From contig JAFZLD010000015.1 in NCBI GenBank assembly GCA_017553505.1, positions 84,964-148,963 of the forward strand: DNA of 64,000 nt, in the 5' to 3' direction. This document shows positions 16,004 through 24,267 of the stretch, one piece after another; within the stretch, counting starts at the first letter, position 1, and each line of letters starts with the position of its first letter. A program made the position numbers and the translations under genes. The DNA comes from Lachnospiraceae bacterium (GTDB lineage Bacteria > Bacillota > Clostridia > Lachnospirales > Lachnospiraceae). The notes under the pieces were generated by a model. The model was given only the letters and a program-made list of their open reading frames with translations, was not told where the DNA came from and ran no database searches.

Positions 16004-18043
16004 TTAGGCGAGGGTGATGAAGAGGTCGTCGATGAACATGTCGGCGTTGCCGTTTGTTTCGACGAAGAGGGCGGCGGCGCGGAGGCCGGCGGGGACGGAG
16101 GCGGGGACGGTGATGTGGGTGAAAGAGCCTGCGGCGGAGGTGAACTCGCCGAGGGGCTCGTAGCCGTCTATGCCGACGCGGATAGTGGTATCCGCGGTTT
16201 TGACGTATAAGGATATGTTGATGTCGCGGCCGATGTAGGTGGAGACGTCGAACTTAACGGTGGCGTCTTTCTCCTGGCGGGATACGCGAAGAGACCTGGT
16301 GCCGGAGGTAACGGCTTCTGTATCCGTGACGGATAAGAAGGGTAAGTGGCCCATGCCACGGATGGCTGCGATGTTGGTGTCGCCTTCAAAGCTTTCTTTG
16401 AGACCGATGAGGTGAAGGGATACATCGTCTACGTAAATAGGGCTAAAGGTGCCTTCGGAAGCCTCTTCTGTGTAGAAGTATACCTTTACGGAGTGACAGT
16501 CTGAAGGAAGAGTGCATTCGCCTTCGAGGTAGCGCCATTCATCGTCGGAACTGTCGACAGTTGCGAAAGACTCAGCCTTGTCGGGGGCATTCGGGTGTTC
16601 GACGTTGAGGGTGACCTTCTTAGCGGGGCTCTTGACCCATGCGCCGATTTTGACGGTCTGGCCTATGAAATCGGAGACGTCAAGGAGTATGCCGCTCCAG
16701 CCGTCGAAACGAGTCTCGAGAGCAAGACAGTGGTTGCCTGAGTGTCCGTCGCCTTCTTTGAGAAGGTCTATGGGGAAGAGACCGCGGTTCTTAAAGCCGA
16801 CGGCAGCGTAATCGAATTTGGTGCCGCTTACGGGCTCGAAGTCGTAGAAGCGGTCAGAAAGATCGAGAACAACGGGCTCGGGCTCACCGAGGCTCTCGCC
16901 AGTAACTGCGTATTTGAGAGCGGTGCAGGCAAGCTTGGGAGATAAATCACCGTTGAAAAGCAGGGGATTGGCGCCGCGAATCCAGGAGTTGTCGTCAGTA
17001 AGACCCCAAACGGTTACGCTTGTAACCTTGCCGCCGTTTTTATTGGCCTTAAGGATTGCTTCAAATAATCTCTTGTAGAAGTCAGCCTGATAGTAGAAGG
17101 CATTGACTCCCGAAGAAGTGCATTTAACATCAAGCTCGGTGATATGAACTTCATCCACGAGAGCAGAGTAGTCCATAATGGCCTGATAATATAAATCTAT
17201 GTCGTTGGTATCGCTCAAATGACCCTGCATACCGATACCGTCGATTAAATGCTCGGAGAATACGCTTCCGTGTTCGGCGGTGGAACGGCCGAGGTTTGCA
17301 ATAATTGCTTTCTTTTTCTCGGGGTCAAACTCATTGTAATCGTTGTAGAAAAGAAGGGGCTTGCCGTAATCGTAACCTGCGGAAATCTCGTCCACAGCGT
17401 CGCGGGCGAAACGGAATGCCCAGTAGATGTAGTCGGGACCGATAATCTCGGACCAGTAGCTCTTGCGCACGCCGGTTTCGGTCTTGTCGGCAAGCTCGAT
17501 GGCTTCGTTGACCACGTCCCAGGCATAGATAATCTGTGCGAAGCCCGACTCATAGGTCCACTTCACGAGATTGTATATATAGCTCTTAATACGCTTAAGA
17601 AGCACTTCGCGGGATACGTAGCACTCGGGATTGAGCTTCTCGAAGAACTTAAGATGCGGGTTGGCTTTTAACTTTTCGGGGTCGGTGGGGATAGTTACGG
17701 CGTTGTAGCCCTTGGCAAAGATTTCCTTGGGACACTGGCTGTGCCATACCATAACGTGACCGCGCACCTTTAAACCGTTGTCTCTTGCAAAAGAAAGCAT
17801 TGCGACAGCGTTTTCATTGGGCACGAAGGGTAAGAATTCCTCGGTGGCATCGGGAGAGTTAAAGCCCATATTGTACATAGGCTTAAGCTCGTTGGCGCAG
17901 GTCATGCTGTTAAACTGCTCGGCCATAAGAGCTTCCTTGGCGGGATTGCCGATTTCGTGATTGGTGAATCGTCCGTTTATGCGCTCACAAGCAACACCGA
18001 TTTTGAAATAATCTTTGTAGATATCTTTGAGTTTAAAATCCAT
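16004..18043 (-). CDS. GH10 endo-1,4-beta-xylanase with two C-terminal CBM_4_9-like domains
   Basis: 679 aa. The GH10 TIM barrel spans about residues 1-380, with acid/base E180 in YAWDVVNEAI and nucleophile E303 in VHITELDVK. Two beta-sandwich domains of the CBM_4_9 type follow (about 405-540 and 545-679; both end in the IYVDDVSL / MFIDDLFI signature). There is no signal peptide: the protein starts MDFKLKDIYKDYFKIG, already in the catalytic fold, with AGGGGG 9 nt before the ATG. It should therefore act in the cytoplasm on imported xylo-oligosaccharides, although CBMs are more usual on secreted enzymes. The last ~250 bp of the gene are noticeably GC-rich. Divergent from the esterase gene. Confidence 0.93.
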   Translation of the reverse strand: MDFKLKDIYKDYFKIGVACERINGRFTNHEIGNPAKEALMAEQFNSMTCANELKPMYNMGFNSPDATEEFLPFVPNENAVAMLSFARDNGLKVRGHVMVWHSQCPKEIFAKGYNAVTIPTDPEKLKANPHLKFFEKLNPECYVSREVLLKRIKSYIYNLVKWTYESGFAQIIYAWDVVNEAIELADKTETGVRKSYWSEIIGPDYIYWAFRFARDAVDEISAGYDYGKPLLFYNDYNEFDPEKKKAIIANLGRSTAEHGSVFSEHLIDGIGMQGHLSDTNDIDLYYQAIMDYSALVDEVHITELDVKCTSSGVNAFYYQADFYKRLFEAILKANKNGGKVTSVTVWGLTDDNSWIRGANPLLFNGDLSPKLACTALKYAVTGESLGEPEPVVLDLSDRFYDFEPVSGTKFDYAAVGFKNRGLFPIDLLKEGDGHSGNHCLALETRFDGWSGILLDVSDFIGQTVKIGAWVKSPAKKVTLNVEHPNAPDKAESFATVDSSDDEWRYLEGECTLPSDCHSVKVYFYTEEASEGTFSPIYVDDVSLHLIGLKESFEGDTNIAAIRGMGHLPFLSVTDTEAVTSGTRSLRVSRQEKDATVKFDVSTYIGRDINISLYVKTADTTIRVGIDGYEPLGEFTSAAGSFTHITVPASVPAGLRAAALFVETNGNADMFIDDLFITLA

Positions 18044-18154
18044 TAATGTAATCCCCCTGATAAATGTTATTTAAATTGTATCCGCTGCATTTTCCGCTCA
18101 CTTATCAAATACCACAATTATCTTATCAACGCTTGCTAAATTTCTGCGCATTTG

Positions 18155-18184
18155 TTGACCGTTTTTGAGCCTCAAGAGTAAAGT
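18155..18184 (+). promoter_or_regulatory. Promoter in the xylanase-esterase divergent region
   Basis: TTGACC at 18155-18160 and TAAAGT at 18179-18184 (18 bp), facing the esterase. On the other strand TTGATA about 17 bp from GATAAG faces the xylanase. The shared 190-bp region would allow joint control, for example by the AraC-type regulators. Confidence 0.5.
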
Positions 18185-18234
18185 TAGGGTAGAAATAACG
18201 ATTTTGCAAATGTTAAAATAAAGGAGGATTCATC

Positions 18235-19827
18235 ATGGGGATGAAAGAGAGCCCGCGCGTTGTGACGATGACCGGGGCCAAGTATTGGGAACACGAATTT
18301 AAGAGTTTTAAAGCAGGCGTGTATGTGCCTGACTGTGATAAGATTTACGATGTCATTAACTTTGGATATAAGGCACCGTACCTGATTGTATTCGAGAAGA
18401 AAGAACAGACGGCTGAAGAGCGAGCTTCTTTGGCCGAGAAGACAGGACTGTCTAAGATTGCAAGTGCTAAGGGCGGCAGCGTAGTCTTTGTATTTCCTAC
18501 ATCGGGAGACTGGGACAGCGCATCACCCGATTTGTTCAAGGATTTGATTGCTGAGTCGAAGATTCACCAGTATTACAGAGACGGAATGGTTACTTTCAGA
18601 GACCGTTTTACGGGTGAGTACAAGGATTTCTTTATCCGCGGTGCCATCTTCAGAACTTGTATCTATGCAAGCGGCAAGAGCGCCGATTATGCGGCACGTA
18701 ACCTTCTTAAGAAGGTGGAAGGCGAGTACCTTTGGGGACCCGGTGATATTACGCCTGCGTGCCTTGTGCTTGAGAATCTGAGCGTTGCGGTAAGGGCTGA
18801 GAGAGACGATATTCCCGTGCTTTCTGTCGGTAATTCCGCAGAGGTAAATGCTACGCTTGAAAACTGCTGTAAGCATTTCCGTGCAGAGAAGACTGTTGAT
18901 TATATCAAGGCTTATGAAGAGTTTACCGGTACGTTTAAGCGCTGGTGCGGCGACCTTGAAATTGAGCCCGATTTGGCAGGAGAAGGCGTGGTTGAAGAGC
19001 CCGCGATTTGTGAGGTTAAGACTTCGCCGGATAACTGCGGTGACGATAAGGGTACAGAGAGACACAATGTCGGATATATCGCATATTACAACAAGGATTT
19101 GTTTGATAAAGGACCTGCGCCGTTGCTTCTTGCTTTTCACGGCGGCGGAGATTCTTCTTTGTACATAAGCTTCGTATCGGGATGGTGGAAGGTTGCGCAT
19201 CGTAACAACTTCCTGCTCGTTGCGATTGAGAATCACTTAAACAGCACCGCTACCGAGATGATGGAGCTTATAGAAGAACTTAAAAAGAAATATTCTATTG
19301 ATGAGCATCGTATCTATGCGAGCGGTTTCTCGATGGGCGGCTGTAAGTCATGGGATATGTTCCAGGAGTATCCGAAGGTTTTTGCGGGACTGGCTCCCAT
19401 GGACGCAACTTTCGAGGTGGGTCTTAATGTGTTCGGCAAGCCTGCGCCTACAGAGATTAATCATGATACGCCTGTGCCTGTATTCTATGCGGGCGGCGAG
19501 ATTACGCCTCTTCCGGAGCTTCCTTTCCAGGCTGAGAAGTGCCATGACCGAATCAAGTATGTTTTTGAAGTAAATAAGCTTGTAACGCCTTATAATGTTA
19601 AGTACGAAGACCGCGAGAACTGGCCTAATAAGATCTGGGGCATCGATGGCGACAGAGTTGAAAAGTTCTATGATGAGACGAGAGACAGTTATCTCACTGT
19701 CAATTATTTCAAGGATGCGGCCGGCGTTGAGACGACTGCTTTGGCAAGTATAAGCGGTCAGGGACATGAGTGCAGAGAGCATACCTGCGAGCATGCTTGG
19801 CAGTTCCTGTCCAAGTTTACACGATAA
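18235..19827 (+). CDS. Alpha/beta-hydrolase esterase (feruloyl/acetyl esterase-like)
   Basis: 530 aa. The C-terminal ~260 residues form an alpha/beta hydrolase related to PHB-depolymerase/feruloyl-esterase proteins: oxyanion region LLLAFHGGGDSS, nucleophile elbow YASGFSMGGCKSW, and a terminal histidine in ISGQGHECREH. The N-terminal ~270 residues (beginning VVTMTGAKYWEHEFKSFKAGVYVP) are a domain I do not recognise. No signal peptide, so cytoplasmic. AAAGGAGGATTCATC gives a strong start at ATG 18235. Being divergent from a xylanase, it probably removes acyl or feruloyl groups from imported xylo-oligosaccharides; the exact ester is inference. Confidence 0.8.
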   Translation: MGMKESPRVVTMTGAKYWEHEFKSFKAGVYVPDCDKIYDVINFGYKAPYLIVFEKKEQTAEERASLAEKTGLSKIASAKGGSVVFVFPTSGDWDSASPDLFKDLIAESKIHQYYRDGMVTFRDRFTGEYKDFFIRGAIFRTCIYASGKSADYAARNLLKKVEGEYLWGPGDITPACLVLENLSVAVRAERDDIPVLSVGNSAEVNATLENCCKHFRAEKTVDYIKAYEEFTGTFKRWCGDLEIEPDLAGEGVVEEPAICEVKTSPDNCGDDKGTERHNVGYIAYYNKDLFDKGPAPLLLAFHGGGDSSLYISFVSGWWKVAHRNNFLLVAIENHLNSTATEMMELIEELKKKYSIDEHRIYASGFSMGGCKSWDMFQEYPKVFAGLAPMDATFEVGLNVFGKPAPTEINHDTPVPVFYAGGEITPLPELPFQAEKCHDRIKYVFEVNKLVTPYNVKYEDRENWPNKIWGIDGDRVEKFYDETRDSYLTVNYFKDAAGVETTALASISGQGHECREHTCEHAWQFLSKFTR

Positions 19828-19846
19828 ATTTTTTAGGGGATTTCAG

Positions 19847-20959
19847 ATGTTAAAGAAGGTAATCATTATTCCGGACAGTTTCAAAGGAAGTTTGTCGTCT
19901 GCGGAAGCTGCCGGAATTCTGAATGACGTAATATTGCAAAAAGAAGGACACGAAACGCTTTGCGTTCCAATGGCTGACGGCGGAGAGGGCAGTACCGACT
20001 GTATCATCAAGGCTATGGGCGGCGTGATTAAGAAGGCTAAAGTGCACGCGCCCGACAGCAAGATTATTACGGCAAGGTACGGCATAACTCTTAATAAGAC
20101 CGCGGTAGTGGAGATTGCCGAATCAAGCGGTATCACGAAAGTGGAAGATAACAGTGCGCCGGACGCCACGACGTATGGCTTCGGTGAGCTGATTCTTAAA
20201 TGCCTGGATGAAGGACTTAAGGACTTTTTACTATGCCTCGGCGGCAGTGCCACAACCGACTGCGGTTGCGGAATGGCCGCGGCTCTCGGCATTAAGTTCT
20301 TAGATGCTTCGGGGCAGGCTTTTGTTCCGACAGGAAGAACGCTTAAGAAAGTAGCTGAGATTGATACATCTGAAATTGACAAGAGAATATGGCAGAGCAG
20401 ATTCACGGTCATGAGTGACGTCGAGAACCCGCTGTTTGGCCCGCTTGGAGCCGCATGCATCTACGGACCGCAGAAAGGCGCCACGAAGGATGAAGTGGCT
20501 ATGCTGGACGCGGGTCTCATGCACATAAGCAACGTCTGCCGCCGCGCCGGGTTCAAGGACTCCGGCAGCGTCAAAGGCGCCGGTGCCGCCGGCGGTGCGG
20601 GCTACGGCTGTGTGGCGTTTCTTAACGCCACCATCGAAAGTGGCATCGACGCTATGCTCGACATCTGCCACTTCGACGAAGCCCTCAAGAACACCGCCTA
20701 CATCGTCACCGGCGAGGGCAAACTCGATGAGCAGAGCTTCATGGGCAAGGTGATAGGCGGGATTCGCAAGCGCTCCATGGGCAAGCCGCTCTACGTATTC
20801 TGCGGCAGAAACGAGGTGCCCGAAGAGCGCCTCAAATCCCTTGGCATCACCGCCATCGAGATTGCTCCCGGCGTACCCGCCGAGGAATCGATAAAGCATG
20901 CCGAGAAGTATCTCAGAGAAGCGGCAACAGATTTTCTGAAAGAGAACCCCGAATTATAA
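19847..20959 (+). CDS. Glycerate 2-kinase (GarK/GlxK family)
   Basis: Phosphorylates D-glycerate, feeding it into glycolysis. 370 aa, the family length. The N-terminus IIPDSFKGSLSSAEAA and MADGGEGSTDCI are the family signatures; LCLGGSATTDCGCGMAAALG and GAGAAGGAGYG are the glycine-rich nucleotide loops, and GEGKLDEQSFMGKV is near the C-terminus. ATG 19847 has AGGGGA 7 nt upstream; an in-frame start at 19766 would overlap the esterase by 60 bp. The second half is clearly GC-richer than the first. Co-directional with the esterase (19-bp gap), it may be in the same operon. Confidence 0.92.
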   Translation: MLKKVIIIPDSFKGSLSSAEAAGILNDVILQKEGHETLCVPMADGGEGSTDCIIKAMGGVIKKAKVHAPDSKIITARYGITLNKTAVVEIAESSGITKVEDNSAPDATTYGFGELILKCLDEGLKDFLLCLGGSATTDCGCGMAAALGIKFLDASGQAFVPTGRTLKKVAEIDTSEIDKRIWQSRFTVMSDVENPLFGPLGAACIYGPQKGATKDEVAMLDAGLMHISNVCRRAGFKDSGSVKGAGAAGGAGYGCVAFLNATIESGIDAMLDICHFDEALKNTAYIVTGEGKLDEQSFMGKVIGGIRKRSMGKPLYVFCGRNEVPEERLKSLGITAIEIAPGVPAEESIKHAEKYLREAATDFLKENPEL

Positions 20960-20972
20960 TATGTGACATAGA

Positions 20973-21006
20973 AAAGGGCATAAACCCGACCGGGTTTATG
21001 CCCTTT
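20973..21006. terminator. Bidirectional terminator
   Basis: Perfect 16-bp stem AAAGGGCATAAACCCG (20973-20988) with its complement (20991-21006). It serves glycerate kinase on plus and the CPBP-like gene on minus. Confidence 0.88.
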
Positions 21007-21028
21007 AAATTCTGCCTTTTCTTAAAGT

Positions 21029-21694
21029 TTATGCCGCTTTGGCTTCTTCCTTTTCTTCGACCTGAACCTTTCCGACATTACCTGCATTGCTCAAAATTCT
21101 CTCAAGCGCATGGAACACAATCGGAACAAGAATACAGCCGGTTGCGTAGAATGCATAGCCGATACCAAGAGAGAAGATAAGCGCCGGAATCATTTCGCTG
21201 ACTACGGTCTTGCCGCTAAAGTTCTTGTTCATGAGAACCGACTGGAAAATCATACCTGCGAGCCAGACAAGAGCGGTGATAACCACACTCCAAATCGTAT
21301 TGAGGCCGCGCTTCTCAAGAAGCATGATGACAAAAGGCATCATCATCGCACGCTGAGGCACTTCCATCAATGCACCTGCCAGGCACTGGAGCTTCAATTC
21401 TTCGCCGGATATTTTCTTTGACTTATCGCGGGTAATGATGACAATAATGCTTGATACGATTACCGCAGCAACAGCTATGCCCCATACAGAAAGGTCGCCC
21501 AGCTTATCGAAATGAAAAGGATGATCCTTTACAATCAAATAAATGATGAGAGCGGGAATCGCTCCCGAAATTGCGGGTGATGTAACCCAGAAATTCTTAA
21601 TCTTTTTGTTAAGAGCGCCGTACAAAAATGTGTTAAGCGCAATCCAAACCCCACTTAATGTGAATCCCAATAAAAAAACCACTATTGCTTTCAT
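21029..21694 (-). CDS. CPBP-like integral membrane protein
   Basis: 221 aa with about six to seven hydrophobic segments. The motif MEVPQR (near residue 112) resembles the E-E-x-x-x-R active site of CPBP (CAAX/bacteriocin-processing) intramembrane proteases, with the first Glu replaced by Met. IVFHALERILSNAG near the C-terminus provides the late histidine. The C-terminal tail is charged (VEEKEEAKAA). AAAGGAGAAAAC precedes ATG 21694. Substrate unknown. The altered Glu pair makes protease activity uncertain. Confidence 0.6.
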   Translation of the reverse strand: MKAIVVFLLGFTLSGVWIALNTFLYGALNKKIKNFWVTSPAISGAIPALIIYLIVKDHPFHFDKLGDLSVWGIAVAAVIVSSIIVIITRDKSKKISGEELKLQCLAGALMEVPQRAMMMPFVIMLLEKRGLNTIWSVVITALVWLAGMIFQSVLMNKNFSGKTVVSEMIPALIFSLGIGYAFYATGCILVPIVFHALERILSNAGNVGKVQVEEKEEAKAA

Positions 21695-21725
21695 GTTTTC
21701 TCCTTTAAATAGTTTCTACCATTCC

Positions 21726-22925
21726 CTACATTAACTTCTCTACGTCGCGGCAATCGTTGAACTTGCCGAAATTTGCAAGCGCCTTATCAAGCGCCGCACT
21801 AAGCTTCTTGGTCTGCCTGATACCTCCTTCCCACCACATTCCTCTTACATAAAGTACATTTTTCTTTCGGTCCGGCACAGCCTCGATGCGCCCCACAAAT
21901 CCGTCTCCGTAGAGAATCGGAAGAGTGTAGTAGCCATACTTACGCTTGTCCGCAGGAGTGTAAATCTCCCACGAATACTTGAAATCAAACAGCTGAAGAA
22001 TAAGCGCCTTATCCCACATAAGCGGGTCAAGCGGCGCGATAAAGGACATCCGGGGCTTCACATCCGCTAAGCCACTGACCACCGCCTGCATCAGTTTCTC
22101 ATCCTCAGCACGGTAAAAGAAAGCGGGTTTCATTCCCTCAATCGTAACTGATTTAATCTTGCCCTCTGATTCAAGCTTCGCAAGGATTTCTTGGCGCTTC
22201 GCTGCCTTTAAATCGATACCGAGAAAAGCAGTACTGTTTTTATCCCACAACAAGCCCACGGCTCCGATGCGCCTGAGTACGCGCCACGCCGTGAACTCAT
22301 CATCGTTCTTACAAGGGTTCGAAGCTTCAAGCACCGATTTCGGAAGATGACGCTCAGCGAGGTCATAATACTTACGGCTTCCCTGCTTATGATGAACCAC
22401 AAGAACTCCGTCGGTATAAAGCTGTTCAAGTACCGACCTTGCGGCAAGAGATTTCTTGTGCCAGTTGCCGCTCCAGTGCATGGAAGAGTGCCAGAAAATC
22501 TCGCCCTCTATGGGGAGCGAATCGCTCGACACGGGACCATGCTCACGAATATAATCAACAGCCTGCCCGGTTAACGGTTCAAGCTCACCAAAAGTCTCGC
22601 CCAGCTTGCGGCTTCTTTCTCTGTAAGAAGAGAAGTAAGGCCAGTCCTCGGCAGGCCAGATGGAGAGCTCCTTATCGGCATAGTCCACAAGCTTTCGATC
22701 CTTGTACAAAAGATCCTGAAGCATCGACTTCTTGAACCCCTTGACTCTCGATTGGAGAGTAAGCTCTGCGTTTTTACCGCATACATCCACCGGATCGAAC
22801 TGAATACAACCCGCCTGACGCACATATTCGTATGCACCTTCCTTACCCACGAAACGGTAAGAACCGAGTAATCCCTGCTTTATAAGTATAAATTGACGCG
22901 CTTGCTGTTTGGTAATAGTCTGCAT
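21726..22925 (-). CDS. YcaQ/AlkX-type winged-helix DNA glycosylase
   Basis: 399 aa, full length for the HTH_42 (formerly DUF1006) family, whose studied members AlkZ and E. coli YcaQ unhook DNA crosslinks and remove alkylated bases. The Q-x-D catalytic motif is present (AGCIQFDPVDV, about residues 37-47). Family motifs DYADKELSIWPAEDWPYF and FIAPLDPLMWDKALILQLFDFKYSWEIYTP are also seen. CGGAG lies 8 nt before ATG. It shares a strand with the CPBP-like gene (31-bp gap), possibly as one transcript. Confidence 0.85.
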   Translation of the reverse strand: MQTITKQQARQFILIKQGLLGSYRFVGKEGAYEYVRQAGCIQFDPVDVCGKNAELTLQSRVKGFKKSMLQDLLYKDRKLVDYADKELSIWPAEDWPYFSSYRERSRKLGETFGELEPLTGQAVDYIREHGPVSSDSLPIEGEIFWHSSMHWSGNWHKKSLAARSVLEQLYTDGVLVVHHKQGSRKYYDLAERHLPKSVLEASNPCKNDDEFTAWRVLRRIGAVGLLWDKNSTAFLGIDLKAAKRQEILAKLESEGKIKSVTIEGMKPAFFYRAEDEKLMQAVVSGLADVKPRMSFIAPLDPLMWDKALILQLFDFKYSWEIYTPADKRKYGYYTLPILYGDGFVGRIEAVPDRKKNVLYVRGMWWEGGIRQTKKLSAALDKALANFGKFNDCRDVEKLM

Positions 22926-22946
22926 TTAAAACTCCGGACGATTGAC

Positions 22947-23216
22947 TTATTTGTTCGTTAGTGATTCAAAAACTTCTATAAAGCGCTTTTTGTTAAAAAT
23001 CAAAAAAGAATACTTGTTGCCCGACTTCAATGTGATAGTGGCAATAATACCTTTCCACGTAAGGCTCGCGATATCCGCGACATCCATCTTAAGATTCCGG
23101 ATACGATCGTCCACGGTTACTTTGCCGGTCTTATAAGTAATCGAATTATCATCGACGAACAAACCTCCGCCCAATACGCCGCCGTAAATGATACTGCACA
23201 TAAACTGAGTTTTCAT
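22947..23216 (-). CDS. Small hypothetical protein, PH/GRAM-like
   Basis: 89 aa. ATG 23216 is chosen because AAAGGAGGG lies 6 nt upstream; an in-frame ATG 30 bases earlier precedes that site. A short glycine-rich beta region (IYGGVLGGGLFVDDNSITYKTGKV) leads to alternating strands and a terminal helix (FNKKRFIEVFESLT), which resembles a bacterial pleckstrin-like or GRAM fold. No catalytic residues recognised. It lies between YcaQ and a GNAT gene on one strand. Confidence 0.7.
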   Translation of the reverse strand: MKTQFMCSIIYGGVLGGGLFVDDNSITYKTGKVTVDDRIRNLKMDVADIASLTWKGIIATITLKSGNKYSFLIFNKKRFIEVFESLTNK

Positions 23217-23249
23217 GTTATACCCTCCTTTATTAACCCAATGCATTAT

Positions 23250-23777
23250 TTATAAATCAAAAAGATATGAGACTATGGCGTAGTCCTTAACGCCCCACTT
23301 GTGAAGACTGATTCTGTACTCACGACCTCCCATTTTCTCATAGAACTTTCTTGATTCATGATTATCCTTTAAACACCACACAATCATGCTTTTCTTGCCA
23401 AGCCCCCTGAAATGCTTGAAAGCATGCTCCATTAAAATTCTGCCGATACCGTTCTTTCTCTGATTGTACCTTACGTACAAAGCAATAACCTCGCAATCCG
23501 CCGCCTCATCATCAGCCCCTTCTAACCACGAGTACCCAAGAACTCTAACACCATCAGTCGCAACAAACTGCTTATCATACCTCTTAACTTCAATCTGATA
23601 TCGATCCTCAACATTCATGGAATCAAGAAAATCATCGCCTATAATCCCCTTATACGCAATCTTCCAATCCTCAACGCAAATCTCCGCAATATCCCTGACA
23701 TCGTCCTTCATTGCAGGTCTTACGTAGATTTTGTTTTTTGATTCGCTATTTGCAGTTGCGTTATTAAAATCAGACAT
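23250..23777 (-). CDS. GNAT-family N-acetyltransferase
   Basis: 175 aa. The acetyl-CoA binding motif A is visible as VIALYVRYNQRKNGIGRILMEHAFKHF (about residues 95-120; the Q/R-x-x-G-x-G/A pyrophosphate loop reads QRKNGIG). RPAMKDDVRDIAEICVEDWKIAYKG is a typical GNAT start and RKFYEKMGGREYR the C-terminal motif B. AAAGGAAAATGAC precedes ATG. Substrate unknown. The 144-bp stretch between this start and element B is AT-rich and could hold its promoter. Confidence 0.85.
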   Translation of the reverse strand: MSDFNNATANSESKNKIYVRPAMKDDVRDIAEICVEDWKIAYKGIIGDDFLDSMNVEDRYQIEVKRYDKQFVATDGVRVLGYSWLEGADDEAADCEVIALYVRYNQRKNGIGRILMEHAFKHFRGLGKKSMIVWCLKDNHESRKFYEKMGGREYRISLHKWGVKDYAIVSYLFDL

Positions 23778-23921
23778 GTCATTTTCCTTTGCATTTATTC
23801 GCTATTATTAAATCATACTATATTTCACATCAAAATCCAAACATTTATTGCTCAAATACAAGCACTATTCGCAAATAATTATTTACATGTGCTCGAATCC
23901 TGACATTGAGCAATCCGTTGA

Positions 23922-24112
23922 GCCGCGGGGCGAATATAAAGAGATTAGCTGGGCCGAAGCGGGAGCGATAAAAAACCACAGACTTCGCTCGTGAAGTTCA
24001 AGCGGTAGAGTGTCGGGCGGCCTCGTCTTTATAGCCCGACTGAACAAAACGATCGTAAAACTTTCTTCGAGGGAGTCTCGGTCAGTTAATCTCTTTATAT
24101 TCGCCCCGTGGT
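23922..24112 (-). repeat. Structured palindromic element, copy B (candidate ncRNA)
   Basis: Perfect 22-bp terminal inverted repeat (23926-23947 with 24087-24108), extending to 25 bp with G-U pairs. Read on the minus strand it aligns with copy A over the whole length. The outermost bases CGGGGCGAAT are identical, but the inner stem differs (ATAAAGAGATTA against GAAAGGGT) and both copies remain fully paired. The hairpin TCGGGC/GCCCGA with loop TATAAAGACGAGGCC matches A's CCGAGC/GCTCGG. It lies in a gene-free gap of about 490 bp (23778-24267), 145 bp upstream of the GNAT gene and 100 bp upstream of the HDOD promoter. Confidence 0.8.
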
Positions 24113-24212
24113 GGAATGGAGGGTAATCGCAATAGAGAAGGATTTGCGTGAATTTAGCAAGAATCGGAAAAATTCAAGTTATTAGAAAATATTCGGACAA
24201 TAAAAAAATATT

Positions 24213-24241
24213 TTGTTAATTCTCTAAATGTAATGTATAAT
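24213..24241 (+). promoter_or_regulatory. Promoter of the HDOD gene
   Basis: TTGTTA at 24213-24218 and consensus TATAAT at 24236-24241, spacer 17 bp. It rules out a translation start at TTG 24241. Confidence 0.8.
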
Positions 24242-24267
24242 TGAAATACAATGAAGGGAGAATGCGC

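Noticed and set aside
15453-24112. Elements A and B as ends of a composite transposon
   Set aside because: No transposase lies between them, each copy is a complete closed palindrome, and the stem sequences differ between copies.
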